Positions 50,801 through 62,000 of a stretch of 62,000 nt of DNA are shown piece by piece. The DNA is from Phoronis australis (Eukaryota; Phoronida; Phoronidae), in assembly GCA_002633005.1 (NCBI GenBank), contig NMRA01000031.1:1318858-1380857 (forward strand). Direction: 5' to 3'. The stretch's first letter is position 1, and each line of letters begins with the position of its first letter. The translations under genes were made by a program, and so were the position numbers. The notes beneath the pieces are model-generated. The model was not told the origin of the DNA. It saw nothing but the letters and a program-made list of their open reading frames with translations, and did not search any database.

Positions 50801-53800
50801 ATTGAGTACTTGATGAAACTTGTTGACCTCAGTCATAGAGCAAGCAGAAGCAATCTGACAACAGTTATTGGTCACTGAACAAATTTACATTAATCCTCTA
50901 GTTGATGCGTCACCATGGTGATAGATGAACATGATGTCCTGGCATTCCATAGTAGAGACATCAGTTAAGTACCACTGCACTAACAGCAGACAGCAGCCAA
51001 TCAAAATTGAACAGAAATGGTATTGGCAAGGCAGTACTAATGCTCCATCAGTTCTGCCATGAGTTTAACACTTGACCACAACTGTACATCCTGTGTTTTT
51101 CAATACTGCCACTTCCCTAGCTCAGCTTCACAGTCACACCAGATGACTCCAACAGCATATGGCGATCATGAGTGGGCAGACAATAGTCTGTTACTGTTTG
51201 TAAGAACAATTGTTAAAGTCTGATCTTTCAGTGTTTCATCTACAGTGACCTCACCTCATCCACCAGATGTGAGTTCCAGGTCTGTAGTCCACCAAGAGAC
51301 CAGCATTAAACGAGGTCAGAAGACTTCCACCTCATTGGGTTCAAGGAATCTTCAAGGTCAAATGTTACAGTTTTGCAGCAATAGGAAACACACGATGACC
51401 ATGACGAAAAATCATGAACAAAATGGCAAAAATGGCAAAACATTTCACATAGGGTCTCCCTGCTGAATTTGTTTGCAGCTGAAATGAGCAAGCCTCAATG
51501 GGTGAAACAGAATGCAATGTCCAAAATGTTTAACAAAAGAAATCTTTAGAATGCATTTAAGACCTTTGAATATAGATCTTCAGCTTGGCTAACAACTAAT
51601 AATAGGTAAAGCACTTGGCCAGTACAGTCTCAAGTTCAAAAGCATGCATTGAAGGGCCACATCTCCAGATTGTCCTATTGTAAAAAGGACGGTTTGGACA
51701 GGACGGCCAAGGCCAGAAAAAGAAGACAAAGATGGATCAGAAATTCAATGACGCCCCACTCATTAATTTTACTAAAACAGTTAGCAACCTGATTACAATA
51801 AATATTCTGTGAAAACAGGATTGGTGAGTGTAACTTCACATAGTTTGTATATGCTCATGACATAGCCATTTTTTGTTTGAAAGTGGTCAGTAAGCGAGTT
51901 CTCTACATGCAATCAACACTTGAATTTTGACGGCTAAATCTTGGTAAGAAATCTGCCAAAATGATTGTATTATTCTTTGATATATTTTATATGGTTATCA
52001 TGAGGCATTTCTCGTACCCATCGGCCCAGAAAATATCCTCAGCTGTAGAACACTGTCCACCAGAGATCCTGATGATGCCAGTCTTCTAGCAAAGCAGCAT
52101 GTCATGGTAACTACTTGCTAATAGGAGTCGTGATATATTAAAAGGTCTTTATACTACATAATTCTACTGCCTAAAACCTTTGAACCCATAGTTTGTTGTA
52201 GCTTGAATTTCTTATTTTTTGTTAAAAGTCATTTCATTCCAATTAACTGCCAACTCAACAAGAGCAAACCTTTTCAAATTTGTTCATTTCTCATCACTGA
52301 CTGTATTTTGAACAATTCACATGAAAAAAATCTCACCAACTTAGGATACATGGAATTTTAATTTCTCATTTTTCCTAAATAATACACAGTGGCAAAATCA
52401 TGCTTTCCCATACCCAGGTTCTTCACCATAGCGACCAAAAAACAACATTTTGAAAAAATTTCGGATCAATTTTAGAAGCCCTTGAAAAACAAAGAAAGCG
52501 CTGTTTTGGCAATTATTTTTCTAAAATTAGTGAGATTTTAACCGTAAAATGCCAGGCGAATAGCCCCTTTGCACATGAAACTCATTCTCTGAGCACCAAA
52601 ATCACTCTTAGACTGAGACATGTTACATAACTATCACTACACCCCAACAATAATAAGACACTTTTCCTCAGTGCTACAAATATGCCAACCAAAACACTGG
52701 TGGTTTTGGGTTATCTCAAACTGCCAGCAAAGGGACAACAGCAACTGTTCACATGCACCACACTGACTTTTTTACAAGCAACGAAAGCTCTAACCATTGA
52801 CAACGGTAGGAATTTAGCTAGTATGTTAACAGGGTAAGTAATACCATTCATAATGTACAGAAACCCTGGCAGCCAAAGAAGCTGTTAATATAGGTTATGT
52901 TGAGATGATAATGTATCTTAAAATCGAATATACCAGGTATCCATGGTAACTAACCTAATAATTTCATGCACAGATTTGATCAAGTTGTCAGCAAAACACC
53001 ATAAAACACCCAAGAGATTCATCTTTCCAGAACTGATGTTCTGTAAACTGCAGCCAAGGATTTTAATATTGCAACCCATGAACAAAGGTGAAATTTATAA
53101 ACCAGAACAGTATACTTTAAAGGCTAAAAGTGTAAAATGTGTTCCTCAAGGATAAACTCTGACAGAGAAATTCAAAATTAAGTAAATATTTTCAAAAAAA
53201 AGAAACAGTTGCGATCACTTTTTTGTGGTCACTGATTCTTGAGATGAAATGCTAACTAAAATCTGGAGAGCAAAATTTTGAAATTCACTTTCTAAAGATC
53301 ATTAGATCTTATATTACGAGTACAAGGAATCTCACATGGCCATCTCCTGATGGTGCACAAGGGAGGGGGGGNNNNNNNNNNNNNNNNNNNNNNNNNNNNN
53401 NNNNNNNNNNNNNNNNNNNNNNNNNNNNNNNNNNNNNNNNNNNNNNNNNNNNNNNNNNNNNNNNNNNNNNNNNNNNNNNNNNNNNNNNNNNNNNNNNNNN
53501 NNNNNNNNNNNNNNNNNNNNNNNNNNNNNNNNNNNNNNNNNNNNNNNNNNNNNNNNNNNNNNNNNNNNNNNNNNNNNNNNNNNNNNNNNNNNNNNNNNNN
53601 NNNNNNNNNNNNNNNNNNNNNNNNNNNNNNNNNNNNNNNNNNNNNNNNNNNNNNNNNNNNNNNNNNNNNNNNNNNNNNNNNNNNNNNNNNNNNNNNNNNN
53701 NNNNNNNNNNNNNNNNNNNNNNNNNNNNNNNNNNNNNNNNNNNNNNNNNNNNNNNNNNNNNNNNNNNNNNNNNNNNNNNNNNNNNNNNNNNNNNNNNNNN

Positions 53801-56800
53801 NNNNNNNNNNNNNNNNNNNNNNNNNNNNNNNNNNNNNNNNNNNNNNNNNNNNNNNNNNNNNNNNNNNNNNNNNNNNNNNNNNNNNNNNNNNNNNNNNNNN
53901 NNNNNNNNNNNNNNNNNNNNNNNNNNNNNNNNNNNNNNNNNNNNNNNNNNNNNNNNNNNNNNNNNNNNNNNNNNNNNNNNNNNNNNNNNNNNNNNNNNNN
54001 NNNNNNNNNNNNNNNNNNNNNNNNNNNNNNNNNNNNNNNNNNNNNNNNNNNNNNNNNNNNNNNNNNNNNNGGGGGGGGGGGGGTTCTCCAACTGTCTAAC
54101 ATAGTGTTTGGATATCTCAGGTTCTACGCTCTGTACAGTTACTTTTGCCGAGTCCCAAACTGAAGAATTTCATTTAGATCAATCAAAGGTACAACACCAT
54201 GCCAGACTGTCCATGTCAGTTATTTTCAACTCACCACAAAATAAGGACACAAACATTATAACAACCTGCTCCAGACAACATACCAGTCAAGATAACAATT
54301 ATCTTTCTGCCATTATCAAGACATATGATTCATTGAGGGGCAGGGTAGACTGAGAAAGAGCAGGGGCAGGGTAGACTGAGAAAGAGCAAAGTATTTATAC
54401 CTTCGTGCTTCCACAGCCTATTTCGACTATGTCACTGCGTGGAGTTAGAATTTTGCCATTGAAGAGTTTGGCTTACTTGCGTCTAGTTTGACAGCCAGTG
54501 CTGTGAGTTTGGGATGGGAACAAAATATACATTTCGGACTTATGTTACCAGTTCAATGTATTTATTCCAATAGGTAACACACACACACACACACACTGGG
54601 CACAGAGTGGATGAACAGTCGAACGTGTACGACTTCTGTAATTACCATCAAGTTTGAATTTTCAACAAACATATCAATGCAACAGGGTAGCGATGCAATT
54701 GCATGGCATGAGAAGGAACAGAAAGTCTTAAATGTAGCCAAAAGAAACTTTGACAGGTTAAGACGAACTGGATTGAACAAAGACAGAGTAACGACTCTGC
54801 CCCCTGCCAACAGCAGGATGAATACAGCACCCAGAGCCTTGTTGCTGTGGTCTCTAACTAGGTACCTACCTGTAGCTGAAAATGACATCATGGCCTGTCA
54901 ACTTACAAGTGTACACCTAGGTAATACACCTACATTGATTATAACCTTATCAGGCGTAAACAGATTACAAACAAACTTATCAATATACTATACTGTGTTC
55001 TGCTACCTACTAGAATTGTTGTGGTAGATTTATGGATTAGAGGACAGCCTCATTGAAATCAATATATGGTAGGCACACACACACACATACACACAGACAC
55101 ATACACACATACACAGACACACAGACACACAGACACACACACACACACACACAAAGTCAGAAGACAATAATTACATCAAAATGCCTTTCAAAGTTTGTGT
55201 TGACTTCCAAACTTTAAAATACTAACAGTTTTCCTAGATGTAATACCACTGGTTCACAACTGTTTTGTTTATTTCGTGAATCATTATATTTGCTACCGTT
55301 AGCAGTCGGCACACATCAAACACATGCTTACAGGAAGTAAAGAGATTGAAGTTGAAATTGTTCGGCAAAAATTGGTGAAACACGCATCTCCTGCGATTGT
55401 CTGTGTTCTATCTGCACTGGCAGGAGAAATTGAGTTGGAGATTGAACGGTGGATATTTTTACGGATAGAAATTGAAGAGGTACGCATAAGTTTTTAAGAA
55501 CGGAGTACGGCACGGCTGTTTATAGTCGACAGTTTCGACGAAACGTTTGATGACCTCAGATTTTGTTTGGTGACCTGAGAATTTCGCCAAGTCGCCAAAT
55601 GCAATTTGCCATCAAGCTAAGAGTCAAGCACTGAACTAAAAACATTCAGACAGGAGAAAATCAAAATTCAATCAATGACCTCTGTAGACGTGTAAAACAT
55701 GGATAAGATTGAAAGATCTTCATGGAATGAGGAAACCCCAAAACACTCGTGCTACCCATCAATCTGTCTATCCAGCATCCATTAAGAAAGGTGACTCACT
55801 AAGGCCCTATGGGAACAAAATACACCTGGATTATGACGTCTCCATGAGTCATGCACTGGTGTACTTGACTTAAAGGAAGTGTTTTCAACAGCTAGAAGCA
55901 CTTCTATCGATTAAATTCATTTGACAGATATCACTGCTTTTAGATGTTCAAAACTAACTAAAACTATGTCTACACCACGATCCTTTAGTGTGGTCATGTT
56001 TATGAGGCGCAATCCACAACCTTTTCAATTAAAATGTTTTTAGAACTATTAATTTCATCTAAGCAGCAGACAGTAGTGTATAATAAAAACAATACACATA
56101 CCTACCTTCAAACCACTCATCACTATGGGGTCCTATCACAGAATACAGAGAATAGGAGTGATTTTGTGGCTTAGGAAGAACTGGGCAATTGGCCACAAAA
56201 GCAAATTTACACAAATTAACAGTAGCGTAGATTCAAATCCTCTATCTCGACAGCAGCAGCAGTGCCCCAGGCTCTGCCACTGAGTCAAATCCTACACACA
56301 AATAGCACTGGGGTATTTTAAGTGTATTTAATGATATCTCAAACCTTATTCACAAAAATTGTCCGTTTTTATATTTCACATGTTAAGCAAAATACCTTAT
56401 CTTCATTCTTGGGGGAAATTCAAATACGAATTATATACCGTGCAACGAGAAAAAAGATTTAGCAGAACTACCTTCATCCGTGTGGAAATTAGTTTACTTT
56501 GTTGAATCTCCTGATTGTCTTGTGCACAATTCACAGTCCTTTAATTCACCGATTCCCTATAAGATTGAGTTAACGATGTGTACATAGCACGTAAAGATGC
56601 CACGGAAAACGAAAGCATAACGTATTCTTGATCATGATTGAGTTACAGTTCTGTGTACATACGCCTGTTATTTGACAATGTCAGCATGGGCACACCTGGT
56701 GGGGGGGGGGGGCTCGGGGGTCTTGAATGAGCCTCCTAATTTGGCAAATCGGGCAAAAAGGTCCGCCTCAGTGAAAAAGAAGTCCCGAGTAAACAACACG

Positions 56801-59800
56801 AAAGTCCACAAAGGACACAGGAAATCAGCACAGATGCACAATTTGTAGGCCTAAACCTAGTGGCCCCATTTTTTTAGTCCTCGTTGATTTTGTTCAGTAT
56901 AAGGGCCCCATACCGAGAAATTTGAGCCCCCTATATTTTAGGCTGGGTGCGCTCATGGTTATGACAAATGCATCGAGTCGCTGCACGGCGTCTGGCATAA
57001 CATGAACACACCAAGCTGTGAAGAAAGATAAAACTTAACCCAAATTAATTTACTACCAATATTCAATTTTAATATTTATTCAATCTCAAAAACAGCTTTC
57101 CTTTTAAATGACCACGTTTGAGCACCATTCGATATATGAATACGACTGCTATTATTTACAAAAGTACCCCACGGTTTGCAAGGTAATCTGCCATAGAAAC
57201 AAAACTAAATGAGCCATCAAAAACTAAGAGTTTCATTAAATTGAATAAGGAGTTGTTTAGCTATGAATGTACCTTTCTTAAAATGAAAATTTTACTTGAT
57301 GAATGTTTATTTGTTGGATCACCTTTACACACCAGACACCCTTAGGAATGGTTAGGCTTGTTTACAGTTGTCCAAGTCACCTCAAGAATCCTTAGAAGGT
57401 GGTCATTCAGACCCATGGTCATTGACACTACTTTAGTCTTTCCGTTCTTTGATCTCGCAATGACACAAAATGACGCGAAAACAGTACTAGAACTGCACTT
57501 ATGTTTCACTTAACAACTTACATAAGAGTAATTTAAATGTTTTCATGTTTATGAAGTATTGCTGTTACTACCTGTGTAGTCAACTACTTCTAAAATCAGT
57601 TCAAGAAGGCTTTAACAATTCACCTAGACAATTTGAATCATACAGTCATCTCAAAGAGATTCTTTTGAAATTCCCAAATTCCTATCACTTTCCACATGTT
57701 ATCAACAAAAATTATCTGCGCACATATCAGACCACGAAAACTAACTACCTGCCAGTACAATGGTCAACATCCAAAGCAGACGGAACAACACGGATACTCT
57801 ACTCACCCATAATTTGCTCACAAAATACGGAAGATACATTCACACAAAATTATGATGGAAAATTCATAGAAACAGGGTGCAACTTCAAGGAACCTATACA
57901 CATTTCTCAGATAATTTTCACCAGATGGTGAATCCAGTCGTGCAAAACGCCACGACTAGTATATAGAACACTTGATGGAAGAATAGAGCACAGGTCACCT
58001 GCATCAAGCACCAGTAAAGAATTGTGTGACGTAATGGGTACCGGTGGGACCCTCCTGTGTTGGTCTTCATTTGAAACCTTCCTCATGGCACACTGCCTCC
58101 CCTCACAGTCATGGGGCAGACACAGCAGGACTCCTGTGAATCTTAGCATGAGAATTTTATATCCATATGTAGGGGAGCCTGGGTTATAATGGAATGCAAA
58201 GACAAGGATACGTCCAGAACATCACAAGTTAGGTGATTCAAGCCATTGTTGACAGAACAATGGGAGCATTATAGGCCACTGAACAGAGAAATAAGGTACA
58301 CAGAACAGGTAGGGTCAGACAGGCAGACAGCTAGCCACCTGTGAAACAGTGTGTCACAGGTTGATAAGCAGTTGATGGGAAGTGGATGAGTCACATTATG
58401 AAATGAAATTGTGTGGTGTTTAGGTACTTAAATTTAACTTGAAAACAATCTCTTGAACAAGATTACTTTCTGCTATTCTGTCTCGCATAACAAGGAATTT
58501 CTGAGCTTGGGAAGAATTGAGTAATTGTTCTTGAGAAAGACTGAACAACTAAATGGTACCTTGTCATCTAAAGTGTCAAAAGCATTTGGCTGTCAGATGA
58601 AAGGCTGGTTTCAAGCAGGAACATTATTCAGATTATCTTAAAACATGCTGGTATTAACTGCCTTGTTAACATAACAACTCCTCCAGACATACAATGACAT
58701 CTACCCACATCTGCACTGCCAGCTCTGTTATCTTTCACAAGGCTTTCACCATTTTACTACTAAATACCTACCCCTATTTACATGGGAAACAATTAGAATT
58801 CAAGTCCCCAGCAAAATCCTAACTGTGAAGCCTGACACTGCGTGCAATCAGCCACAAGAGGACATAGACTGATGCAGCGGATTTAGAAGGGAGCCATGGC
58901 CCCTAAAATTCTCCTAGATTACATTTGGCACTTCAGGGGTGCGAATGTCTGACGGGCAAAATCCTGGCCAATGCTCTGCCCTAGCCCCCTAACTCAAAAT
59001 CCTGGATCCGCCCCAGAATGCATTCAACTGACAAAGTTTGAAAATATCCATCCACTGTTAAAGAAGCCCTTCTAGTCGGATGTTGAGGGCAAACTAATTA
59101 CAATTTGAGCAAATGTAATCATAAAAAATTAAGACGTAAATTTTACATTGACTTAATATCCCATCTTCTCAGTTTAGGCTCACAAACAAAACATCTCACA
59201 ACATTTACACACCCCTCTCAGTCTAATACAACTTACTTGAGGAGACATCTACTGCCCTCCAGAGCAGCACTACAAAACCAGTTCCTCACCTGGTGGGATT
59301 GCTCATAACTCTGCCAGGGTGGTTAGATCATTAACCCAGTGACAACACACTGGTGACATAACAGGGCATAAGTCTATTCAGGCCAGCTCAATAAATCAAT
59401 GTTGGTTCAGCCCCTGGCAATTCATTGAATAAACATGGCTACTGAGCAGCTAACAGTTAGCCCCACATGAGTGACATCTATTAGCCACTTTATGAACTTT
59501 CAAGTTGGGTGAGTGATGCTGAGTACACCGTAACATCAGAGCAGAGGCAGATTCTGAATTTCAGTTCGTGCGCAGAAGGTTATAGCATCATCTACAGCTC
59601 AGGCTAAGGGACTTCCGTAGTACTGGACTTGCCTATGAACCATTTCAGGGTCAGTCCAGAGGACGGGTCCAGGAAGCCCAGACCATCCATCCTACCACAG
59701 TCACTTTTACATTGCTATTGTGGAGGAATTACATGCACTACATGTTTGTCCATTGCCGAAGACTCCTGAACAAAATCCTACATCAACACCTGAATTTGTT

Positions 59801-61172
59801 CAAGTGTCAAAGGGTTCCACACTACACAGTTGCTCACAACTAACTTAAGTGATTGTCATACTACAGTTAAGAAATTAGTAATTCATGGAAAAATCTTCAT
59901 TACCAGACACGGTCAAATAGTCATTCATAACCACAGTGTCACACAAAGTAGTCAAAACTAACAATTTTCTAGCCTCAAAACAAGCCAACCCTTACCTGTC
60001 ATGTGACTGTTGACAGTCTCTGAGCGGATCATGCTCAGTTCCATCTGCGTTGGATTGTACATACTCATAATGGCTCGACCAGGCAACGTTGTGCTCTTGT
60101 TACGCACTGGTGATCCCTCAGGTGACTGGTTGGTGATGGTTCCAGATTCAAACCGTTTAATGATATCGCGCACACTGGAAGTCTTCGATTGGCCGACCAA
60201 GTGAATGTTAGCATCTGAACAGCGGCTGTTTATAGAAGAGTTACTAGCAAACTTCAGCTCAAGCTGAGCTCTCAAAGCGACTACACTGGGTCTAGACTGC
60301 CTGCTCGGGGAGTCGAAGGCTGTAGGCAGGTCTCCAAGGGTACTAGTTGTGAGACTGTTAGAGTCCTTGATTGAACTGTGCATTGCAGGCTGTTGACTGT
60401 GAGAGATGGGAGTCTCTGCACTGATATTTCCACTCTCGTCATGTGGTGACCTCTTTGGAGTACTTTGTACATTGGGTGAGAAGCTCGACTGAGTGAGGGT
60501 AGGCTGCGCATTATCACGAGCATCCACAAAATCAGTCGTCTGAACACCAAAGTTCGGGGAACATAACGGAGAACGCAGGCTCTTGTAGCGACGTGACTGA
60601 ACGTAGTTCTTGTCTCTACGGTGACGGAATGAATGACTTTGATTACGTTGGAATGAGTGAGAGATAGAGGCATTACCTGCCAGCAGGGTCTCCTCATAGT
60701 GGCTTGGGGGCATGGGGGAATGGACTATGCCCTCTGGGGGAATGTCCTGGATAAATGATTCATGGAGAGAGCTACCACCAGTTTGGTCTGACAAAATAGC
60801 AGACACGTCATGACTGGCAGCAGTCAGTTCAGCTGTCATGCTTTTCATGAGTTCAAGAGTTACATCCGGATAAGTATCCTCCAGGTTATCTTTAATTATT
60901 TCATCGTAAGTCAGTGTGACAGAGTGGTCGTAACTCTTCCGGACGATTGATTTGATCGGTGACCGTATTCCATCTCTATCCGAAGATCTGGATTTAGTTG
61001 AGTTGCCCCGGCTAAGCGATCCAGTTCCATTGATAGTCGGCATGATGGAAGAATCACATGACTCGAAGCCCAAATCTGAGCTCTCTTCAACCGACACTCC
61101 ACCGTACTTCCTGCCTTTTCTTGACTTGGTCGCTTGACCTTTGCCCCCGGTTTTCTTTGGAGACCTGCTCAT
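35802..61172 (-). CDS. DLGAP: DLGAP/SAPAP (GKAP-domain) scaffold protein
   Basis: Seven exons in transcript order join in phase: 61172-59996, 42478-41970, 40877-40772, 40409-40318, 39732-39580, 38517-38430 and 35962-35802, giving 2286 nt and 761 aa. An in-frame TAG 12 nt before the ATG supports the start. The N-terminal 560 residues are Ser-rich and disordered-looking, with FGVQTTD, which loosely resembles a dynein-light-chain site. The C-terminal GKAP domain (about 563-761) has YFLKLVESQE, SGFIRAAVGKANLLMSQKFE, TTSQDLAGFWDMVE (638-651) and EEARKRLLAAKRAM. DLGAP proteins link PSD-95-type guanylate kinase domains to Shank at junctions and synapses; the paralogue DLGAP5/HURP binds spindle microtubules. 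The protein ends FLPESAH, without the usual -TRL PDZ ligand. The Pro-rich PPPVPKKP segment before the last helix is also absent. Orthology to one vertebrate paralogue cannot be decided. Confidence 0.88.
36640..38370. repeat. Degenerate repeat with AAAACTGCCACTAG core
   Basis: Units of very roughly 150 bp share the block 'aaaactgccactagtaggc' or close variants, followed by CACAGTGGT-like sequence, near 36725, 36870, 37925 and 38065. Weaker 'atggct..cacagtgccatc' units lie near 37155 and 37597. The complementary block (CCCCTAGTGGCAATT) occurs near 31671 and 31830, with a weaker form near 30033, in the FASTK introns. All lie in introns. Confidence 0.5.
39472..39579. repeat. Short tandem repeat beside a DLGAP splice donor
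   Basis: About three units containing CCACCAGGGG(T/C) lie directly after the donor of the DLGAP exon 39580-39732. They are diverged and intronic. Confidence 0.4.
41020..41050. other. Small N gap inside a C homopolymer
   Basis: Seven Ns (41031-41037) are flanked on both sides by runs of about ten Cs, in the DLGAP intron between exons 2 and 3. The true length of the run is unknown. Confidence 0.95.
47182..47386. repeat. 30-bp minisatellite, about 7 units
   Basis: The unit is close to 'ggacagtagagtcttcctgc' plus 'tagtaccaga'. Units differ by single bases, and one unit is shortened. The units are contiguous, so it is not a CRISPR array. Confidence 0.85.
47510..47705. repeat. Three tandem units of the TTTTGAGAACCAGTTT palindrome
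   Basis: Each unit has a left block 'cattttgagaaccagtttt', a short middle with GGGCATC, and the complementary right block 'aaactggttctcaa'. They are relatives of the hairpin at 26998-27093. Confidence 0.7.
48790..49030. repeat. Degenerate tandem repeat
   Basis: Units of about 80-100 bp share a (C/A)ATTTTTT(A/G)GGTCAA-like block followed by 'catcaatgaaatgccca' or close variants. The array is directly followed by another one at 49108-49285. Confidence 0.4.
49108..49285. repeat. Tandem repeat of about 65-70 bp, 2.5 units
   Basis: Units contain 'ttgtatctag', 'tcctcaatatgat' and 'acccggtaca' with 'gtactatgag'. It is intronic and non-coding. Confidence 0.6.
49470..49960. mobile_element. Dispersed repeat, copy 2 (partner at 23355-24090)
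   Basis: It has the same ordered blocks as the copy at 23355-24090, with substitutions and small deletions. It lies in DLGAP intron 1. No protein is encoded. Confidence 0.6.
53372..54070. other. Assembly gap (Ns) between G runs
   Basis: Ns are bounded by G-rich runs on both sides, with a longer G run on the right. It lies in DLGAP intron 1. Confidence 0.99.
54577..54596. repeat. (AC)n microsatellite
   Basis: Ten uninterrupted AC units. Confidence 0.95.
55074..55153. repeat. Interrupted (AC)n microsatellite
   Basis: About 80 bp of CA repeats with GACAC and TACAC interruptions. Confidence 0.95.
56690..56960. mobile_element. MITE-like repeat, copy 2 (partner at 698-970)
   Basis: It starts CATGGGCACACC followed by a G run, and ends GGGTGCGCTCATG, matching the ends of the copy at 698-970. 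Inner blocks such as 'gtccgcctcagtgaaa' and 'atcagcacagatgcacaatt' also match with changes. It lies in DLGAP intron 1. Confidence 0.5.
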
Positions 61173-62000
61173 TGTATCAAGCTACCAACCATCTTCATCA
61201 GGGGTGAGAGTTCACCTAATAACAAACATAGAGAACTTCGTTTACCTGAATGTAAAGTAATTTTATAACAGAAGCAAAACAACTCCAGTTCTACTATTAT
61301 GCTTAAAAATCATGTCGTCTGATGGCAAAACAAAGTTGGCTTTATCATAATATAAAAAAACAAGTTGTATAAAAAGCGGGAGAGTATGAATAATTTCTAC
61401 TGCAATGGTAATCGGACTATCTATGGGGTGGTGAAAAGGAAGGGTTTCTAGTTTGCAAACACTGCTACGTGAACCCTTCATTTTACTGGAGGTTGCATTT
61501 TTGGCCTTTGAAAAATCGTTGGTATGTATTGCATTCTTGACCTGGTACATGTAGGTCTATTGTTTTTTTCTTAGTGAATTTCCCTGTTTTGAATTTCGTT
61601 CAAATCCTGATTAAAATTTTTTGAAAGTGACCTATATTTGTATCTTGCTGCAACACAGTTTCAAGATAATTCTACACTGACAAAATTTCAAATTCTGCAG
61701 TATACCTAATTCACGTTTAGTCCACATTCTTGATGATACCAGTCAGAGCCCAGATATCAATCTGTCCTTTGTCAACCACCAAGCAGTCTTTTGTCCGATG
61801 TCAAGACACAAATGCCAATTATCTACCACCAGGAAGACACTACCAGGAATGGTAAATGGTAATGTCTTCCTGCTACCACATTATTTGCCCTGTACAACAC
61901 AATAGGAGCTTAGATCAACTTTCGTAAAATCAAGGGTGGACAGCGACGCCGGTTTTCCCGCATGATCCAGAGAAGCATTGTCCAACAACAGGATACCACT
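61173..62000. other. 5' flank of the DLGAP gene
   Basis: A possible acceptor (TTGTTATTAG|GTGAAC, exon start 61215) would add 43 nt of 5' UTR to the first coding exon and imply a non-coding exon further right. No coding sequence or clear promoter motif was recognised in this stretch. Confidence 0.4.

Larger units (their letters stand above)
42479..59995 (-). other. DLGAP intron 1 (17.5 kb)
   Basis: The intron separates the large N-terminal exon from the rest. The phases at its two ends agree (a Gly codon is split), so no intervening exon is required, although a skipped in-frame exon cannot be excluded. It contains minisatellites, palindromic repeats, two interspersed repeat copies and an N gap. 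The longer frames in it (for example 54611-55027 and 57545-57931, plus) show no family resemblance. Confidence 0.7.

Noticed and set aside
51640-51760. Possible tail of a non-LTR retrotransposon (GHISRL ... RKRRQRW-like)
   Set aside because: Resemblance is limited to a short basic stretch; no reverse transcriptase or endonuclease motif is nearby.
54562-55027. Overlapping frames of 109 and 138 codons
   Set aside because: No family resemblance; part of one reads an AC microsatellite; no splice signals fit, and they lie inside a DLGAP intron.
57545-57931. 128-codon plus-strand frame
   Set aside because: Composition and lack of any motif suggest a chance frame in an intron.

Overview
The window is genomic DNA from an animal, most likely an invertebrate. 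The genes have many short exons with GT/AG junctions, there is a 17.5 kb intron, there are AATAAA poly(A) signals, and the protein families are metazoan. The AT-rich sequence, abundant small palindromic repeats and expanded TPR-nucleotidyltransferase genes would fit an invertebrate deuterostome such as amphioxus. That species guess is inference only. Three N gaps and two isolated Ns show this is a draft assembly.

Layout: (1) 28-201, minus: one exon of a secreted-protein gene with a signal peptide, with a palindromic CRE further upstream. (2) 2.7-20.5 kb, plus: three tandem copies of an unusual fusion gene. Each copy joins a TPR clamp almost identical in design to TPR2A of the Hsp70/Hsp90 co-chaperone STIP1/HOP, then a GlnD/DUF294-type nucleotidyltransferase, then a C-terminal array of about seven kinesin-light-chain-like TPRs. 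Copy A is complete (five exons, 1088 aa). Copy B lacks a recognisable first exon and breaks off at an N at 15518, where its coding sequence runs straight into second-intron-type sequence. Copy C lacks exons 1-2. (3) 20.5-25.1 kb: intergenic, with an assembly gap and dispersed repeats. (4) 25.1-32.5 kb, plus: a FASTK-family mitochondrial RNA-binding protein with a C-terminal RAP domain (five exons, 669 aa). (5) 35.8-61.2 kb, minus: a DLGAP/SAPAP (GKAP-domain) scaffold gene. Its seven exons join in phase to give 761 aa, but the protein ends without the usual -TRL PDZ ligand.

The short exons were found by reading across splice sites. In every complete gene model the phases agree at all junctions and the total length is a multiple of three.

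The most interesting system is the TPR2A-nucleotidyltransferase-TPR family. All five carboxylate-clamp residues and their spacing are kept, the nucleotidyltransferase metal-binding motif is intact, the N-terminal half is nearly identical between copies, and the C-terminal repeat half is diverged. This looks like a constant chaperone-docked catalytic module with a variable recognition module, as might be expected of a sensor or defence family. That function is inference. The second notable object is a 91-bp-arm inverted repeat at 28.4-28.6 kb; each arm carries a hammerhead-ribozyme-like core.
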